This document shows, piece by piece, positions 36,210 through 44,996 of a stretch of 64,000 nt of DNA; positions within the stretch are counted from its first letter, which is position 1, and every line of letters begins with the position of its first letter. Position numbers and translations under genes: made by a program. The stretch is from NCBI RefSeq assembly GCF_902726655.1, contig NZ_CACVAN010000001.1, forward strand, positions 1,860,001-1,924,000. The letters are read 5' to 3'. The notes under the pieces were generated by a model, which saw only the letters and a program-made list of their open reading frames with translations, had not been told where the DNA came from and ran no database searches. The DNA is from Virgibacillus ihumii (lineage in GTDB: Bacteria > Bacillota > Bacilli > Bacillales > Amphibacillaceae).

Positions 36210-37184
36210 TTATTTTTTAATTTTGTTCACATCTTGAACATTTTCCAACAGACCTTCCGCAGTCTGGTCATCTGTAACGAGGATGTTGATCATGTTGTTG
36301 CTCAAAGCAGTCTGCAAGCTGTTCACTTTATGCTCTCCTTCAGCAATTGCCATTACTTCAGGAATCTTTTTTATATCATTAAGACTGACACCAATAATAC
36401 GATCATTAATAGGGTGTTTTACTGTCTGACCTTCAACATCATAGAAAAATGAATTAAGATCACCTGCAGCTCCAGATGTCTTCAATGAATCAATATCCTC
36501 TTCCTGAAGGTAACCCATTTCAATCGCGGTTGTCTGACTGGTCATACCACCAATCCCGACAATCGCGAAATCCACTTCTTTGCCTTCTTCCATCACAGAG
36601 GCTACATCTTTGGATTTGACCATGCTTTTTTGCAGGTCAACATTATCCGAAAACGCAGGTGCGTATAGATAAGAAGAGCTTGCATTAAGCTTTTGGGCAA
36701 GTTTAAACGACAACTGATTGGAGTGATATTCGACAAATTTCTGCCCCATTCCGCCAACTAGCGGAACAAGATGAATGTGCGGATGATCTGAACTCTCAAA
36801 CTCCTCAACGAACGTATAAATCGATTTTCCCCAAGAGATTCCCAGAGTTTCAATTCGATTTAACTTTTTAATTATAAATGAAGACGCTGCTTGCCCCATA
36901 TTACGGCGTACCATATCCGCTCCCCTATTTTCCCTGGCAACAACAATTACTTCGCTCAGCCCGTACTGCTTTTCCAAAAGACGCTCCAATTCCACCGTAT
37001 GAACCGTTTCATCTTTCATATAAATTTCTACAATGTTTTTCTCCTTGGCCTGTTTGAGTAATTTGGATATTATCGGTCTTGATAAACCTACTTTTTTACA
37101 AATTTGGCTTTGCGTCCAACCATCAAGATAATAAAGTTTGGAAACTTTCTCCATCAAGCTTCTCCCGTTTGTACTGTATACCAA
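36210..37184 (-). CDS. SorC family sugar-responsive transcriptional regulator 1
   Basis: 324 residues. The N-terminal HTH is KVSKLYYLDGWTQSQICKKVGLSRPIISKLL-like (about 13-45); the remainder is the SorC sugar-binding domain (LGISWGKSIYTFV, PLVGGMG, AIVGIGGM, GDLNSFFYD, RIIGVSLNDIKKIPEVMAIA). Effectors of the family are sugar phosphates. The TTG at 37184 is used because AGGGGGAAA precedes it at proper spacing; the ATG at 37154 also has a GGGAG site and cannot be excluded. It lies between the gutM operon and the divergent GlpD-like gene, and is a paralogue of the protein at 40208. Confidence 0.92.
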   Translation of the reverse strand: MVYSTNGRSLMEKVSKLYYLDGWTQSQICKKVGLSRPIISKLLKQAKEKNIVEIYMKDETVHTVELERLLEKQYGLSEVIVVARENRGADMVRRNMGQAASSFIIKKLNRIETLGISWGKSIYTFVEEFESSDHPHIHLVPLVGGMGQKFVEYHSNQLSFKLAQKLNASSSYLYAPAFSDNVDLQKSMVKSKDVASVMEEGKEVDFAIVGIGGMTSQTTAIEMGYLQEEDIDSLKTSGAAGDLNSFFYDVEGQTVKHPINDRIIGVSLNDIKKIPEVMAIAEGEHKVNSLQTALSNNMINILVTDDQTAEGLLENVQDVNKIKK

Positions 37185-37271
37185 TATTATTTCCCCCTAA
37201 ATTTTGTAAAAAAACAGCTATTAATCTCTTTAAAAAGCACATTTTTCAAACTATTTGATGTAAGCGATTTA

Positions 37272-37348
37272 TTGACTTACTATTTTATATGGAATATACT
37301 CGAATTACAATAGTTTACAAATGATTTATCCGATTACTTTTGTAAATA
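37272..37348 (+). promoter_or_regulatory. Promoter and candidate operators of the GlpD-like/ADH operon
   Basis: TTGACT (37272-37277) and TATACT (37295-37300) are 17 bp apart. Downstream are TTACAA (37305), TTTACAAATGATT (37314-37326) and ATTACTTTTGTAAATA (37333-37348). The last shares ATTACTTTTGTAAA with the region just upstream of the second SorC gene. Confidence 0.7.
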
Positions 37349-37372
37349 ACCAGCATGAACGGAGGGGATACG

Positions 37373-39025
37373 ATGATGAACAATACGTTTTCAACTTTGA
37401 ATCGCGTATCAATCATAAATCAAATGGAAAACAATTACTTTGACGTATTGGTAATCGGAGGAGGGATAACTGGAAGCGGAATCGCACTGGATGCTGCTAC
37501 GCGGGGGCTTAAAGTTGCACTGATTGAAAAGAAAGATTTTGCATCCGGTACAAGCAGCCGCTCTGGAAAATTAATTCATGGCGGGCTGAAATATCTGCAG
37601 AAGTTCGACTTGCCGGTTGTAAAAGAAACAGGGCGTGAACGAGCGATTGTTTACAACAACGCACGTCATCTTGTTTATCCGATCAATATGAACTTTCCGA
37701 TTATCAAAAAGGAATCATATAATCTCGCCACATTGAAAGTCGGACTCTCATTATATGACCGATTGGCCGAAGTAAAAAAAGAAGAGCGCCATAACATTTA
37801 TACCAAACAAAAAACTTTACAGCATGAACCATTATTTAACCCGAAAACTGTGAAAGGCAGCGGCATTTATGTGGAATATCGTACAGATGACAGCCGGCTC
37901 ACACTGGAAGCAGCCAAAACAGCCACCGAAAAAGGGGCTTCTGTCCTGAACTATGCGGAAATGACCGACATTCTAAAAGATGAAAATAACCAGGTAAAAG
38001 GCATCGTCGCAAAGGATCATATTGACGAAAAAACATTTACCGTCAAGGCGACACATATTGTCAATGCAGCTGGCCCCTGGGTAGATAAGGTCCGCATAAA
38101 AGACCGTCCGATTACCGGAAAACATATGGTACATGCAAAGGGAATCCATATCGTATTTGATTATCGAACCCTGCCTGTTGCTTCATCCATCTACTTCCAA
38201 CACCAAGGACGTATGATTGCGGTCATTCCGAAAGATGACAAAACATATGTCGGATCAACGGAGACCATCTATACGGAGAATATGGAAGATATTCACGTTA
38301 ATAAATCCGAAGTTGACTACTTGCTTGGTTGCCTGAACGAAATATTTCCAACGCTTGGTTTATCTGTCAATGACGTTACATCCAGCTGGGCAGGTATCCG
38401 CCCGCTTATTGGAAAGGAAGGAGATGCACCGTCTGAGCTTTCACGGCACGACGAAATTTTTGAATCAGACAGTGGTCTCATAACGATTGCAGGTGGAAAA
38501 CTAACCGGCTACCGGAAAATGGCCGAGCGTGTGATGCAGTATATTGAAAAAAAGGATAACAAAAAACCAACCGATTCAAATACGGTTCACGTAAAATTAT
38601 CGGGTGGTGATTTTACTTCAAAAAACGATCTGACAGCACTAATTGACCAGTTGCATGAACATTACAGTCATTTACGCTTAACTAAAGATGCCATTAGACA
38701 ATTTGTTTTACAATACGGGACAAACACTGAAAACCTACTAAAGCAAATAACCGATTATGACGGGCGGTTCGATGATGATGAACAGCGCAATATTGCCGCC
38801 GAAGCACGGTATACAGTGGAGCATGAAATGGTTGCAGCGCTTACCGATTTCTATGATCGCCGGACGAGCTATCTCCTGTTCGATTTGGAAAAGGTTAAAC
38901 GGACCTTAAATACCGCAACCGAAGAAATGCAAACCGCATTACAGTGGGACGATAACACGACAAAAAGACAAGTTGCCGAAATGCACTACTTAATCGAAAA
39001 AGCGTTGACATTTAAGGAAGATTAA
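37373..39025 (+). CDS. GlpD-like FAD-dependent polyol-phosphate dehydrogenase
   Basis: 550 residues of the aerobic glycerol-3-phosphate dehydrogenase family. FAD motif LVIGGGITGSGIALDAATRG; SGTSSRSGKLIHGGLKYLQ (GlpD signature); VNAAGPWVDKV; SSWAGIRPLIG; ITIAGGKLTGYRKMAE; and a C-terminal helical cap domain. Membrane-associated members feed electrons to quinone. The Brucella erythritol-phosphate dehydrogenase EryB is a member of the same family, so a polyol phosphate other than glycerol-3-phosphate is plausible given the PTS context (inference). There is no glpK or glpF beside it. ATG 37373 is used, seven bases after GGAGGGG. Confidence 0.9.
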   Translation: MMNNTFSTLNRVSIINQMENNYFDVLVIGGGITGSGIALDAATRGLKVALIEKKDFASGTSSRSGKLIHGGLKYLQKFDLPVVKETGRERAIVYNNARHLVYPINMNFPIIKKESYNLATLKVGLSLYDRLAEVKKEERHNIYTKQKTLQHEPLFNPKTVKGSGIYVEYRTDDSRLTLEAAKTATEKGASVLNYAEMTDILKDENNQVKGIVAKDHIDEKTFTVKATHIVNAAGPWVDKVRIKDRPITGKHMVHAKGIHIVFDYRTLPVASSIYFQHQGRMIAVIPKDDKTYVGSTETIYTENMEDIHVNKSEVDYLLGCLNEIFPTLGLSVNDVTSSWAGIRPLIGKEGDAPSELSRHDEIFESDSGLITIAGGKLTGYRKMAERVMQYIEKKDNKKPTDSNTVHVKLSGGDFTSKNDLTALIDQLHEHYSHLRLTKDAIRQFVLQYGTNTENLLKQITDYDGRFDDDEQRNIAAEARYTVEHEMVAALTDFYDRRTSYLLFDLEKVKRTLNTATEEMQTALQWDDNTTKRQVAEMHYLIEKALTFKED

Positions 39026-39049
39026 TTGATTTTCAAGGAGGATAAGCTT

Positions 39050-40090
39050 ATGCAAGCAACCGTTCTTACGGGAAAACGACAACTCAAAATACAACAGCGT
39101 GCCCATCCTGTGATTAACCAGGATGAAATTTTGTTAAAAGTCCATGCAATTGGTGTATGCGGATCTGATCTCCGTATTTATAACCATGGTGATAGCAGGA
39201 TTAATTTTCCGCGAGTAATCGGACATGAAATTGCTGGTGAAGTAGTAGAAAATGGAAACAATGTATCCCGTTTCGTCCCTGGAGATCGGGTAACTCTCGG
39301 TGCTCATATCCCATGCGGCGACTGCATATACTGCCAGCAAAACGAAGGACATCATTGTATTGAAGGAAAATCAATGGGTTACCAGGTTGATGGCGGTTTT
39401 GCCGAATACGTTATCCTGCCGAAACAATTCGTTCAAAATGGATCCATTCAAAAAATTGCTAACACAACGTCTTATGAACTCGCCAGTTTGTCAGAGCCAT
39501 TTTCCTGTGTATTGAGCGGTATCGAGGAAGTTGGCGCAAAGGCGGGAGAAACCGTTGTTATATATGGAGCGGGGGCCATCGGATGTATGTACATTGCCGC
39601 CCTAAAGCGAATGGGAGCAACTAAGGTCATTGCTGTCCAGCGCTCAAAGGCAAGGCAGCAAAAAGCAATCGAATGCGGAGCTGATATGGTAATTGACCCT
39701 ACCGTTTCAAATACTGGAGAAAAAATCAGTGAGGTAACCGGAGGACTGGGCGCTGATACGGTCATTGTGACAGCCCCTTCTGCCGAGGTTCAGCGGGAAT
39801 CACTTGAAATCGCCAAAACAACCGGAAAAATCCTGTATTTTGCAGGGATTAAACCGGTAACTGAAAATCCCATTAATACGAATCATATTATTTATAAGCA
39901 ATTAAAAATTGTTGGAACACACGGTGCACCACGCCACCTCCATATGGAAGCCGTGAAATGGATTGATGAAGGACTGCTTGATTTTTCCGCTTTCATAACC
40001 CATACATTTTCTCTGGATCAGACCGATGATGCGTTTCAAACTGCCCTTGCTAAAGAAGGTTTGAAATGTGTAGTGAAGCCTGCTGAATGA
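39050..40090 (+). CDS. Zinc-dependent medium-chain alcohol/polyol dehydrogenase
   Basis: 346 residues, MDR superfamily, sorbitol/threonine-dehydrogenase-like. The catalytic zinc ligands are Cys in IGVCGSDLRIY and His-Glu in VIGHEIAGEVVE. The structural zinc Cys are in CGDCIYCQQNEGHHC. The nucleotide site is VIYGAGAIGCMYIAALKRMG followed by VIAVQRS, without an acidic residue after the second strand. It probably oxidises or reduces a polyol or its phosphate. The ATG at 39050 has AAGGAGG eight bases upstream. It lies 24 bp after the GlpD-like gene in a two-gene operon. Confidence 0.92.
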   Translation: MQATVLTGKRQLKIQQRAHPVINQDEILLKVHAIGVCGSDLRIYNHGDSRINFPRVIGHEIAGEVVENGNNVSRFVPGDRVTLGAHIPCGDCIYCQQNEGHHCIEGKSMGYQVDGGFAEYVILPKQFVQNGSIQKIANTTSYELASLSEPFSCVLSGIEEVGAKAGETVVIYGAGAIGCMYIAALKRMGATKVIAVQRSKARQQKAIECGADMVIDPTVSNTGEKISEVTGGLGADTVIVTAPSAEVQRESLEIAKTTGKILYFAGIKPVTENPINTNHIIYKQLKIVGTHGAPRHLHMEAVKWIDEGLLDFSAFITHTFSLDQTDDAFQTALAKEGLKCVVKPAE

Positions 40091-40137
40091 GTGATATAAA
40101 TTGTAATGCAAAAGAAAAACATTCTACTGATAATACG

Positions 40138-40170
40138 AAGGCGATAAACCAATAACGGTTTATCGCCTTT
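40138..40170. terminator. Bidirectional terminator
   Basis: AAGGCGATAAACC and GGTTTATCGCCTT form a perfect 13-bp stem with a 6-base loop between the convergent genes ending at 40090 and 40208. Confidence 0.9.
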
Positions 40171-40207
40171 AACATAAAATACATAAGCACAGAATAAGCG
40201 AAACAAA

Positions 40208-41152
40208 TTATTCCTGGACCAATGCCTGAGCAGTTTGATCATCAATCAGCAAAACATCCAAATAACCGCCCCGCAATGCTGCTTCAATGCTATCCAGCTT
40301 ATACGAGCCTTCCACTATTCCAACAACATGCGGGATATTTTTTATTTCTTTTAAATCCAAACCAATAACCTGATTATTTAATGGATGATCGATTTCTTCC
40401 CCCGCTGCATCAAAGAATCGCGAGCTAATATCTCCAACTGCTCCTGCCTTATGCAGTGATGCCAGGTCACTCTCCTGCAAATAACCGATTTCCTTCATGG
40501 TGGAACTTTTGTACGGATTACCTATGCTTGCCAGCACCATATCGACATTACGGCCTTTTTCCAGAACATGTGCGATATCCTTGGAATTCACAAGCCTTTC
40601 CTTCAACTCATCCGTTTCCACCATTGCAGGAGCATATAGATAGGAACAAGATGTATTCATTTTTTGTGCTAAGTGAAAGGCCAGCTGGTTGGAATGAATA
40701 TGAACATCTTTTGTCCCCATCCCTCCAACGATAGGAACGATATGGATATCGTCCCTTCGTTCATATGGATATTCCTGAATCAATGATAAAAGTGTCGTTC
40801 CCCAGGAAATTCCCAGATTTTTTATATCCTGCAGATGGTTGCTTACATATGCGGCCGCCGTTTTACCAAGCTGCCGTTTCGCCATCACTGGTTCATACCC
40901 GGCAGTTGAAACAACAATCACTTCATCAAGGTTGTACATCTTCTCTAATTTTTGCTCGAGATCAACCGTATGAACAGTTTCATCTTTAATATAAATCTCA
41001 ACTAAACCCTCTTTTTTAGCATTGTTCAACAGCTTTGAGATTACGGGGCGCGAGACATTATTCTTCTTGGCGATTTGTGCCTGTGTCCAGCCCTCGAAAT
41101 AATATAGTTTAGCCACCTTGACCATTAACCTGCGTTCTTCCCAACTTAACAT
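40208..41152 (-). CDS. SorC family sugar-responsive transcriptional regulator 2
   Basis: 314 residues. HTH at about 10-43 (KVAKLYYFEGWTQAQIAKK then NVSRPVISKLLNNAKK), and a SorC effector domain (LGISWGTTLLSLI, PIVGGMGTKDVHIHSNQLAF, GDISSRFFDAAGEEIDHPL). It is strongly similar to the regulator at 36210 throughout, and both bracket the GlpD-like/ADH operon. A promoter with the shared element lies upstream, suggesting autoregulation or cross-regulation. Confidence 0.93.
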   Translation of the reverse strand: MLSWEERRLMVKVAKLYYFEGWTQAQIAKKNNVSRPVISKLLNNAKKEGLVEIYIKDETVHTVDLEQKLEKMYNLDEVIVVSTAGYEPVMAKRQLGKTAAAYVSNHLQDIKNLGISWGTTLLSLIQEYPYERRDDIHIVPIVGGMGTKDVHIHSNQLAFHLAQKMNTSCSYLYAPAMVETDELKERLVNSKDIAHVLEKGRNVDMVLASIGNPYKSSTMKEIGYLQESDLASLHKAGAVGDISSRFFDAAGEEIDHPLNNQVIGLDLKEIKNIPHVVGIVEGSYKLDSIEAALRGGYLDVLLIDDQTAQALVQE

Positions 41153-41187
41153 TAATATCGCTCTTTTCTATGGTATTTATTGGTTAG

Positions 41188-41249
41188 TTACATTTGTTTT
41201 GTAAAATTACTTTTGTAAAAATCATAAGGTAAAGAGCGGGTAATGTCAA
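41188..41249 (-). promoter_or_regulatory. Promoter and candidate operator of the second SorC gene
   Basis: On the minus strand TTGACA (41244-41249) and TATGAT (41221-41226) are 17 bp apart. Immediately downstream come TTTTTACAAAAGTAAT and TTTTACAAAACAAATGTAA (41188-41221), the densest example of the element. Confidence 0.72.
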
Positions 41250-41355
41250 TGACAGTATTTAAGGCCGAAAAATGCTCTGGATGTATTGCTATTACATTGT
41301 GCAGCAAAAAAATAATAACTTAATATCATTTTCTCACACTATCTCAATGAATCAT

Positions 41356-41398
41356 AAAAAGAACGTACTCAGAAGCAACCTTCTGAATACGTCCTTTT
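41356..41398 (-). terminator. Terminator of the YfcC-type carrier gene
   Basis: ACGTACTCAGAAG and CTTCTGAATACGT pair around a CAAC loop, flanked by AAAAG and CTTTT, so a U-tract follows on the minus strand. Confidence 0.85.
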
Positions 41399-41431
41399 AA
41401 TTCTTTTTCTTATTTTAGTCCTTCATTATAT

Positions 41432-42868
41432 TCAATAATTCGGCCCCCACCCAATAAGCACTCCAATCACAAGAAATATAATGGATAGTGCATACCAGGC
41501 TCCGATAAGCGGTAACATGAACTTAACCCATTTTGTCCAAGGCACTTTACCTATTGCCAGACAAGCAAGCAGTACACCCGATGCTGGAGTAATACTGTTC
41601 ATGAACCCGTCAGAAAGTTGGTATGCCGTAACTGCAACCTGTCTCGGTATTTCCATTAAATCGGCTAGTGGCGTTAGTATCGGCATCATAACGACCGCAT
41701 TTCCACTTCCGGAAGATACCACCAGTGCAAAAAGAGAGTTCCCGATAAACATCGCAATTGCACCTAATACAGACGAGAATGGTTCCATTGCTACTGCGAG
41801 CCAATGTACAATAGTGTCTAAAATTTTTCCATTTTCCATAACAATTACAATTGCGCGAGCAAGTCCGATAATTAATGCTCCATATACAAGGTTTTTAGCA
41901 CCCGCCATAAAATGCTTTACAACATCATTCGGGGATATTCTGGCAATTAGGCCTGTCCCTGCCGCAATGATGATAAAGATAGCCGCCATATGATTTAATG
42001 ACCATCCAAATTGTAAGGCACCAACAATATAGAAAATAATTGCTGCAGCTACAAATAATAATATCAATTTATGTTGACCGGTAAAGTCCAGGTGAACATC
42101 ACTTTTTTCAGCTTTTTCGTCAACATCGTCACCAGTTGGAAAGCGATTTCCCGCCATTAAGCTTTTTTCCGGATCATTCTTCACCCTGTTGATATACCAG
42201 ATGATATAACCAATTGTGACAGCAAACACAATTACCGTCATAATACAACGAAACACAATACCAGAATATAATGGCAAACCGGCAATATCCTGTGCAATAA
42301 GCACTGTGAATGGACTCATGAAAGATGTGTTAAATCCTACATAAGCTGTCAGTTTGATCATTGCGACACCGGCGATTGCATCTAGATCTAATGCTTTTGC
42401 GAGGACGATCCCAATCGGGATAAACGCAATAACCGCATTGGCAATTGCACCAGTCAAACCACCAATCATGAGCAATAAGCCAACGAAAAGAATGAGCAAG
42501 TATTCTTTATTTTTTGTTTTGTTTACCGCCTTCATAATGGAGGCATTAATGGCTCCTGTTGATTCAATAACGGCAAATGTACCACCTATAATTAAAACGA
42601 GAAATATGATGCCTGCTGTCTCAACCAAGCCGGTTTGTATCGCTAAGAAGAAGTCTAAAACACCTGTTGGACTTCCTTCAGCGAAATGAAAACTGTTTGG
42701 GACGACGACATTAATGTCTCCTTGTTTTTCCCGCTCAAATTCGCCTGAAGGCAAAAAATATGTTGCCAATGCTGCCAGTAACATAATAAACAGCATGATA
42801 ATGTATGCATCAGGCATTGCAAACTTCTTCTTTTTTGTTGAAGTAGAGTTATCCCTGTTTGCTGACAT
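41432..42868 (-). CDS. YfcC family (DcuC/AbgT-like) carrier
   Basis: 478 residues, about 11-12 membrane helices, of the YfcC/arginine-ornithine-antiporter-like group (PF03606). Motifs: FAMPDAYIIMLFIMLLAALA, TYFLPSGEFER, IGGTFAVIESTGAI, GGLTGAIANAVIAFIPIGI, SSGSGNAVVMMPILTPLAD and QLSDGFMNSITPASGVLLA. Substrates known or proposed for relatives are amino acids, C4-dicarboxylates and acylated amino acids. It is divergent from the RpiR/M20D/C45 operon and probably imports that operon's substrate (inference). The ATG at 42868 has AAGGAGG. Confidence 0.88.
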   Translation of the reverse strand: MSANRDNSTSTKKKKFAMPDAYIIMLFIMLLAALATYFLPSGEFEREKQGDINVVVPNSFHFAEGSPTGVLDFFLAIQTGLVETAGIIFLVLIIGGTFAVIESTGAINASIMKAVNKTKNKEYLLILFVGLLLMIGGLTGAIANAVIAFIPIGIVLAKALDLDAIAGVAMIKLTAYVGFNTSFMSPFTVLIAQDIAGLPLYSGIVFRCIMTVIVFAVTIGYIIWYINRVKNDPEKSLMAGNRFPTGDDVDEKAEKSDVHLDFTGQHKLILLFVAAAIIFYIVGALQFGWSLNHMAAIFIIIAAGTGLIARISPNDVVKHFMAGAKNLVYGALIIGLARAIVIVMENGKILDTIVHWLAVAMEPFSSVLGAIAMFIGNSLFALVVSSGSGNAVVMMPILTPLADLMEIPRQVAVTAYQLSDGFMNSITPASGVLLACLAIGKVPWTKWVKFMLPLIGAWYALSIIFLVIGVLIGWGPNY

Positions 42869-42992
42869 TACGGTTTCCTCCTTTTTTGAATTGTTGAAAA
42901 AAATAAAACGTTGTGATAGATTATAATAAAGTATTTCCTTTAAATCAACAGTAATTTAAATATTTTCCTTCATTTATTTTAGGGGGCATTGG

Positions 42993-43829
42993 ATGCCAAT
43001 ATCATTTCAGGAAAAAATAGATAGACATTATTCACAGCTAACAAGTGGTCTTAAAAAGGTAGCTTCTTACCTTCTGGAAGAACCAACCGCATTTGCAGCT
43101 AATTCTGCTAAAAAAATCGGCGAATCCATTGGTGTTAGTGAAACAATGGTAGTCAGGCTTTGTATTGCACTCGGATACAGCGGGTACAGTGAATTACAGC
43201 AGGAAGTCAGGGAATATGTTTTTGAACAAAAACGGATCTTTAATAACTACAAATTAAATGATAATAATCCCGGAAATTCCCTGCATCAACTAGTTATGCA
43301 CTATGATCAAGTCAATATTCAAAAAGCGTCATCTGACGTACATGAAGAGGATTTTCAAAAAACAATACGTGCTCTAGCATATTCAGAGCGTATTATTGTT
43401 TCGGGGCTGCGGTATACTTTTTCCATGGCGCACTGGCTTACATACGCACTTCGGTCTATCGGATTAAACGCGGATTTATTCAGGCCGGATTTGGATACAC
43501 ATATGGAACAAGGCACTAAAGCGAACGTACTGGTGGTTTTTTCTTTTCATGCTTATTCTGTAGAGACCTTGTTACTTGCTGAAGAAGCAAAAAAGCGTGG
43601 ATGGCTGATTATTGGCTTTACCGATTCCCGTATTGCACCAATTTCCGAATACGCTGACATATTATATACCATTCATTTTCCAGACTTAAAAAATTCGGAA
43701 ACTGCACCGGTAGTGTTTTCTCTATTGCACGCGATTGTGTCCGGAATAAGTCAACTGGAACCAGAAAAAACTATGAAGGGTAAAAAACAAGTTGAGGAAA
43801 ACCGTATCAAAGGTAATTTTAAATTATAG
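42993..43829 (+). CDS. MurR/RpiR family transcriptional regulator
   Basis: 278 residues: an N-terminal HTH_6 domain (about 1-78, LKKVASYLLEEPTAFAANSA and IGVSETMVVRLCIALGYSGY) and a C-terminal SIS domain (about 125-250, RIIVSGLRYTFSMAHW, VLVVFSFHAYSVETL). SIS domains usually sense sugar phosphates, yet the neighbours are an amidohydrolase and an acyltransferase-like enzyme. The ATG at 42993 has AGGGGG. It is first of three genes in tandem and divergent from the carrier. Confidence 0.92.
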   Translation: MPISFQEKIDRHYSQLTSGLKKVASYLLEEPTAFAANSAKKIGESIGVSETMVVRLCIALGYSGYSELQQEVREYVFEQKRIFNNYKLNDNNPGNSLHQLVMHYDQVNIQKASSDVHEEDFQKTIRALAYSERIIVSGLRYTFSMAHWLTYALRSIGLNADLFRPDLDTHMEQGTKANVLVVFSFHAYSVETLLLAEEAKKRGWLIIGFTDSRIAPISEYADILYTIHFPDLKNSETAPVVFSLLHAIVSGISQLEPEKTMKGKKQVEENRIKGNFKL

Positions 43830-43847
43830 AGACAGGAGATAAGCGTT

Positions 43848-44969
43848 ATGACAACAAATGCAATTGATACCAAAATCATGAATATTTTTGAACATTTACA
43901 CCAGAATCCTGAAATCAGCTGGAAAGAAACGGAAACAACAGCTTATATAAAACAAATACTAGAAGATCGAGGTTGCAAGGTTACCACATTCGATGATTGT
44001 ACAGGGGTAATCGGTGAAATTGGCAGCGGCGAACCGGTTGTAGCAGTCAGAGCCGATTTGGATGCTTTATGGCAGGAAGTTAACGGGGAATTTTGTGCAA
44101 ATCATTCCTGTGGACATGATTCACACATGTCCATGGCGATTGGCGTGCTTTTAAAATTAACTGGGATGAGTTCACTGCCTAAAGGAACCATTCGTTTCAT
44201 CTTTCAGCCTGCTGAGGAGAAAGGTACCGGCGCACTGAAAATGCTGGAAAAAGGCGTAATTGATGACGTCAACTATATGTATGGTGTTCATGTAAGACCG
44301 GTGCAGGAAGTGCAAGATGGAATGGCAGCTCCAGCAATTTTGCATGGAGCGGGTCAGCATATCAGCGGAGAAATAAAAGGTGATGATACCCACGGAGCGC
44401 GTCCGCATTTAGGTGTAAATGCAATCGAAGTTGGAGCAGAATTGTTACAGAAAATAAATCATATTCATATGGATCCGCAAGTACCACACTCTGTCAAATT
44501 CACCAAATTCCAGGCCGGCGGCGAGAGTTCCAATGTCATACCCGGACACGCAGCTTTCAGTATTGATTTACGCGCACAGACAAATGATTGTATTGCCGAA
44601 TTGGCAGAGAAGGTTAAGAAAGCTGTTGAGTCCGTATCGGCATCCTATGACATACCTATTGAGCTAGAAACAATGTCTGCCACAGCATCAGCAATTGCCG
44701 ATAAGCATGCACAAGCATTAATGACTGAATCCATTGGCGAAGTTTTAGGAGAAGAAAATGTTGCACCACCCGTTGTAACCAGCGGGAGCGAAGATTTTCA
44801 TTTTTACACTTTTAAGAAAAAGGATTTAAAAGCAACGATGCTGGGGCTAGGCTGTGATTTAAAACCGGGTTTGCATCATCCAAACATGACATTTAACCAC
44901 GACATGATTATCCCCGGTGCAGAGATAATAACGAAAACAGTATTAAAAACACTAAAGTCATTTGAATAA
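43848..44969 (+). CDS. M20D family N-acyl amino acid amidohydrolase
   Basis: 373 residues of the aminoacylase/IAA-amino-acid hydrolase type. The metal site is visible in [43 protein letters not shown] and the C-terminal SGSEDFHFY. Family enzymes remove acyl groups from amino acids or cleave similar amides. The ATG has CAGGAG upstream. It begins 19 bp after the RpiR gene and is followed 28 bp later by the C45 gene, so the two enzymes should act on the same class of molecule. Confidence 0.92.
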   Translation: MTTNAIDTKIMNIFEHLHQNPEISWKETETTAYIKQILEDRGCKVTTFDDCTGVIGEIGSGEPVVAVRADLDALWQEVNGEFCANHSCGHDSHMSMAIGVLLKLTGMSSLPKGTIRFIFQPAEEKGTGALKMLEKGVIDDVNYMYGVHVRPVQEVQDGMAAPAILHGAGQHISGEIKGDDTHGARPHLGVNAIEVGAELLQKINHIHMDPQVPHSVKFTKFQAGGESSNVIPGHAAFSIDLRAQTNDCIAELAEKVKKAVESVSASYDIPIELETMSATASAIADKHAQALMTESIGEVLGEENVAPPVVTSGSEDFHFYTFKKKDLKATMLGLGCDLKPGLHHPNMTFNHDMIIPGAEIITKTVLKTLKSFE

Positions 44970-44996
44970 CATAAAGAGAAGAGGTGGTTAATTTTT

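Noticed and set aside
37373..39025. Housekeeping glpD for glycerol catabolism
   Set aside because: No glpF, glpK or glpP-type antiterminator nearby, and it shares a promoter element with a polyol PTS and SorC regulators.
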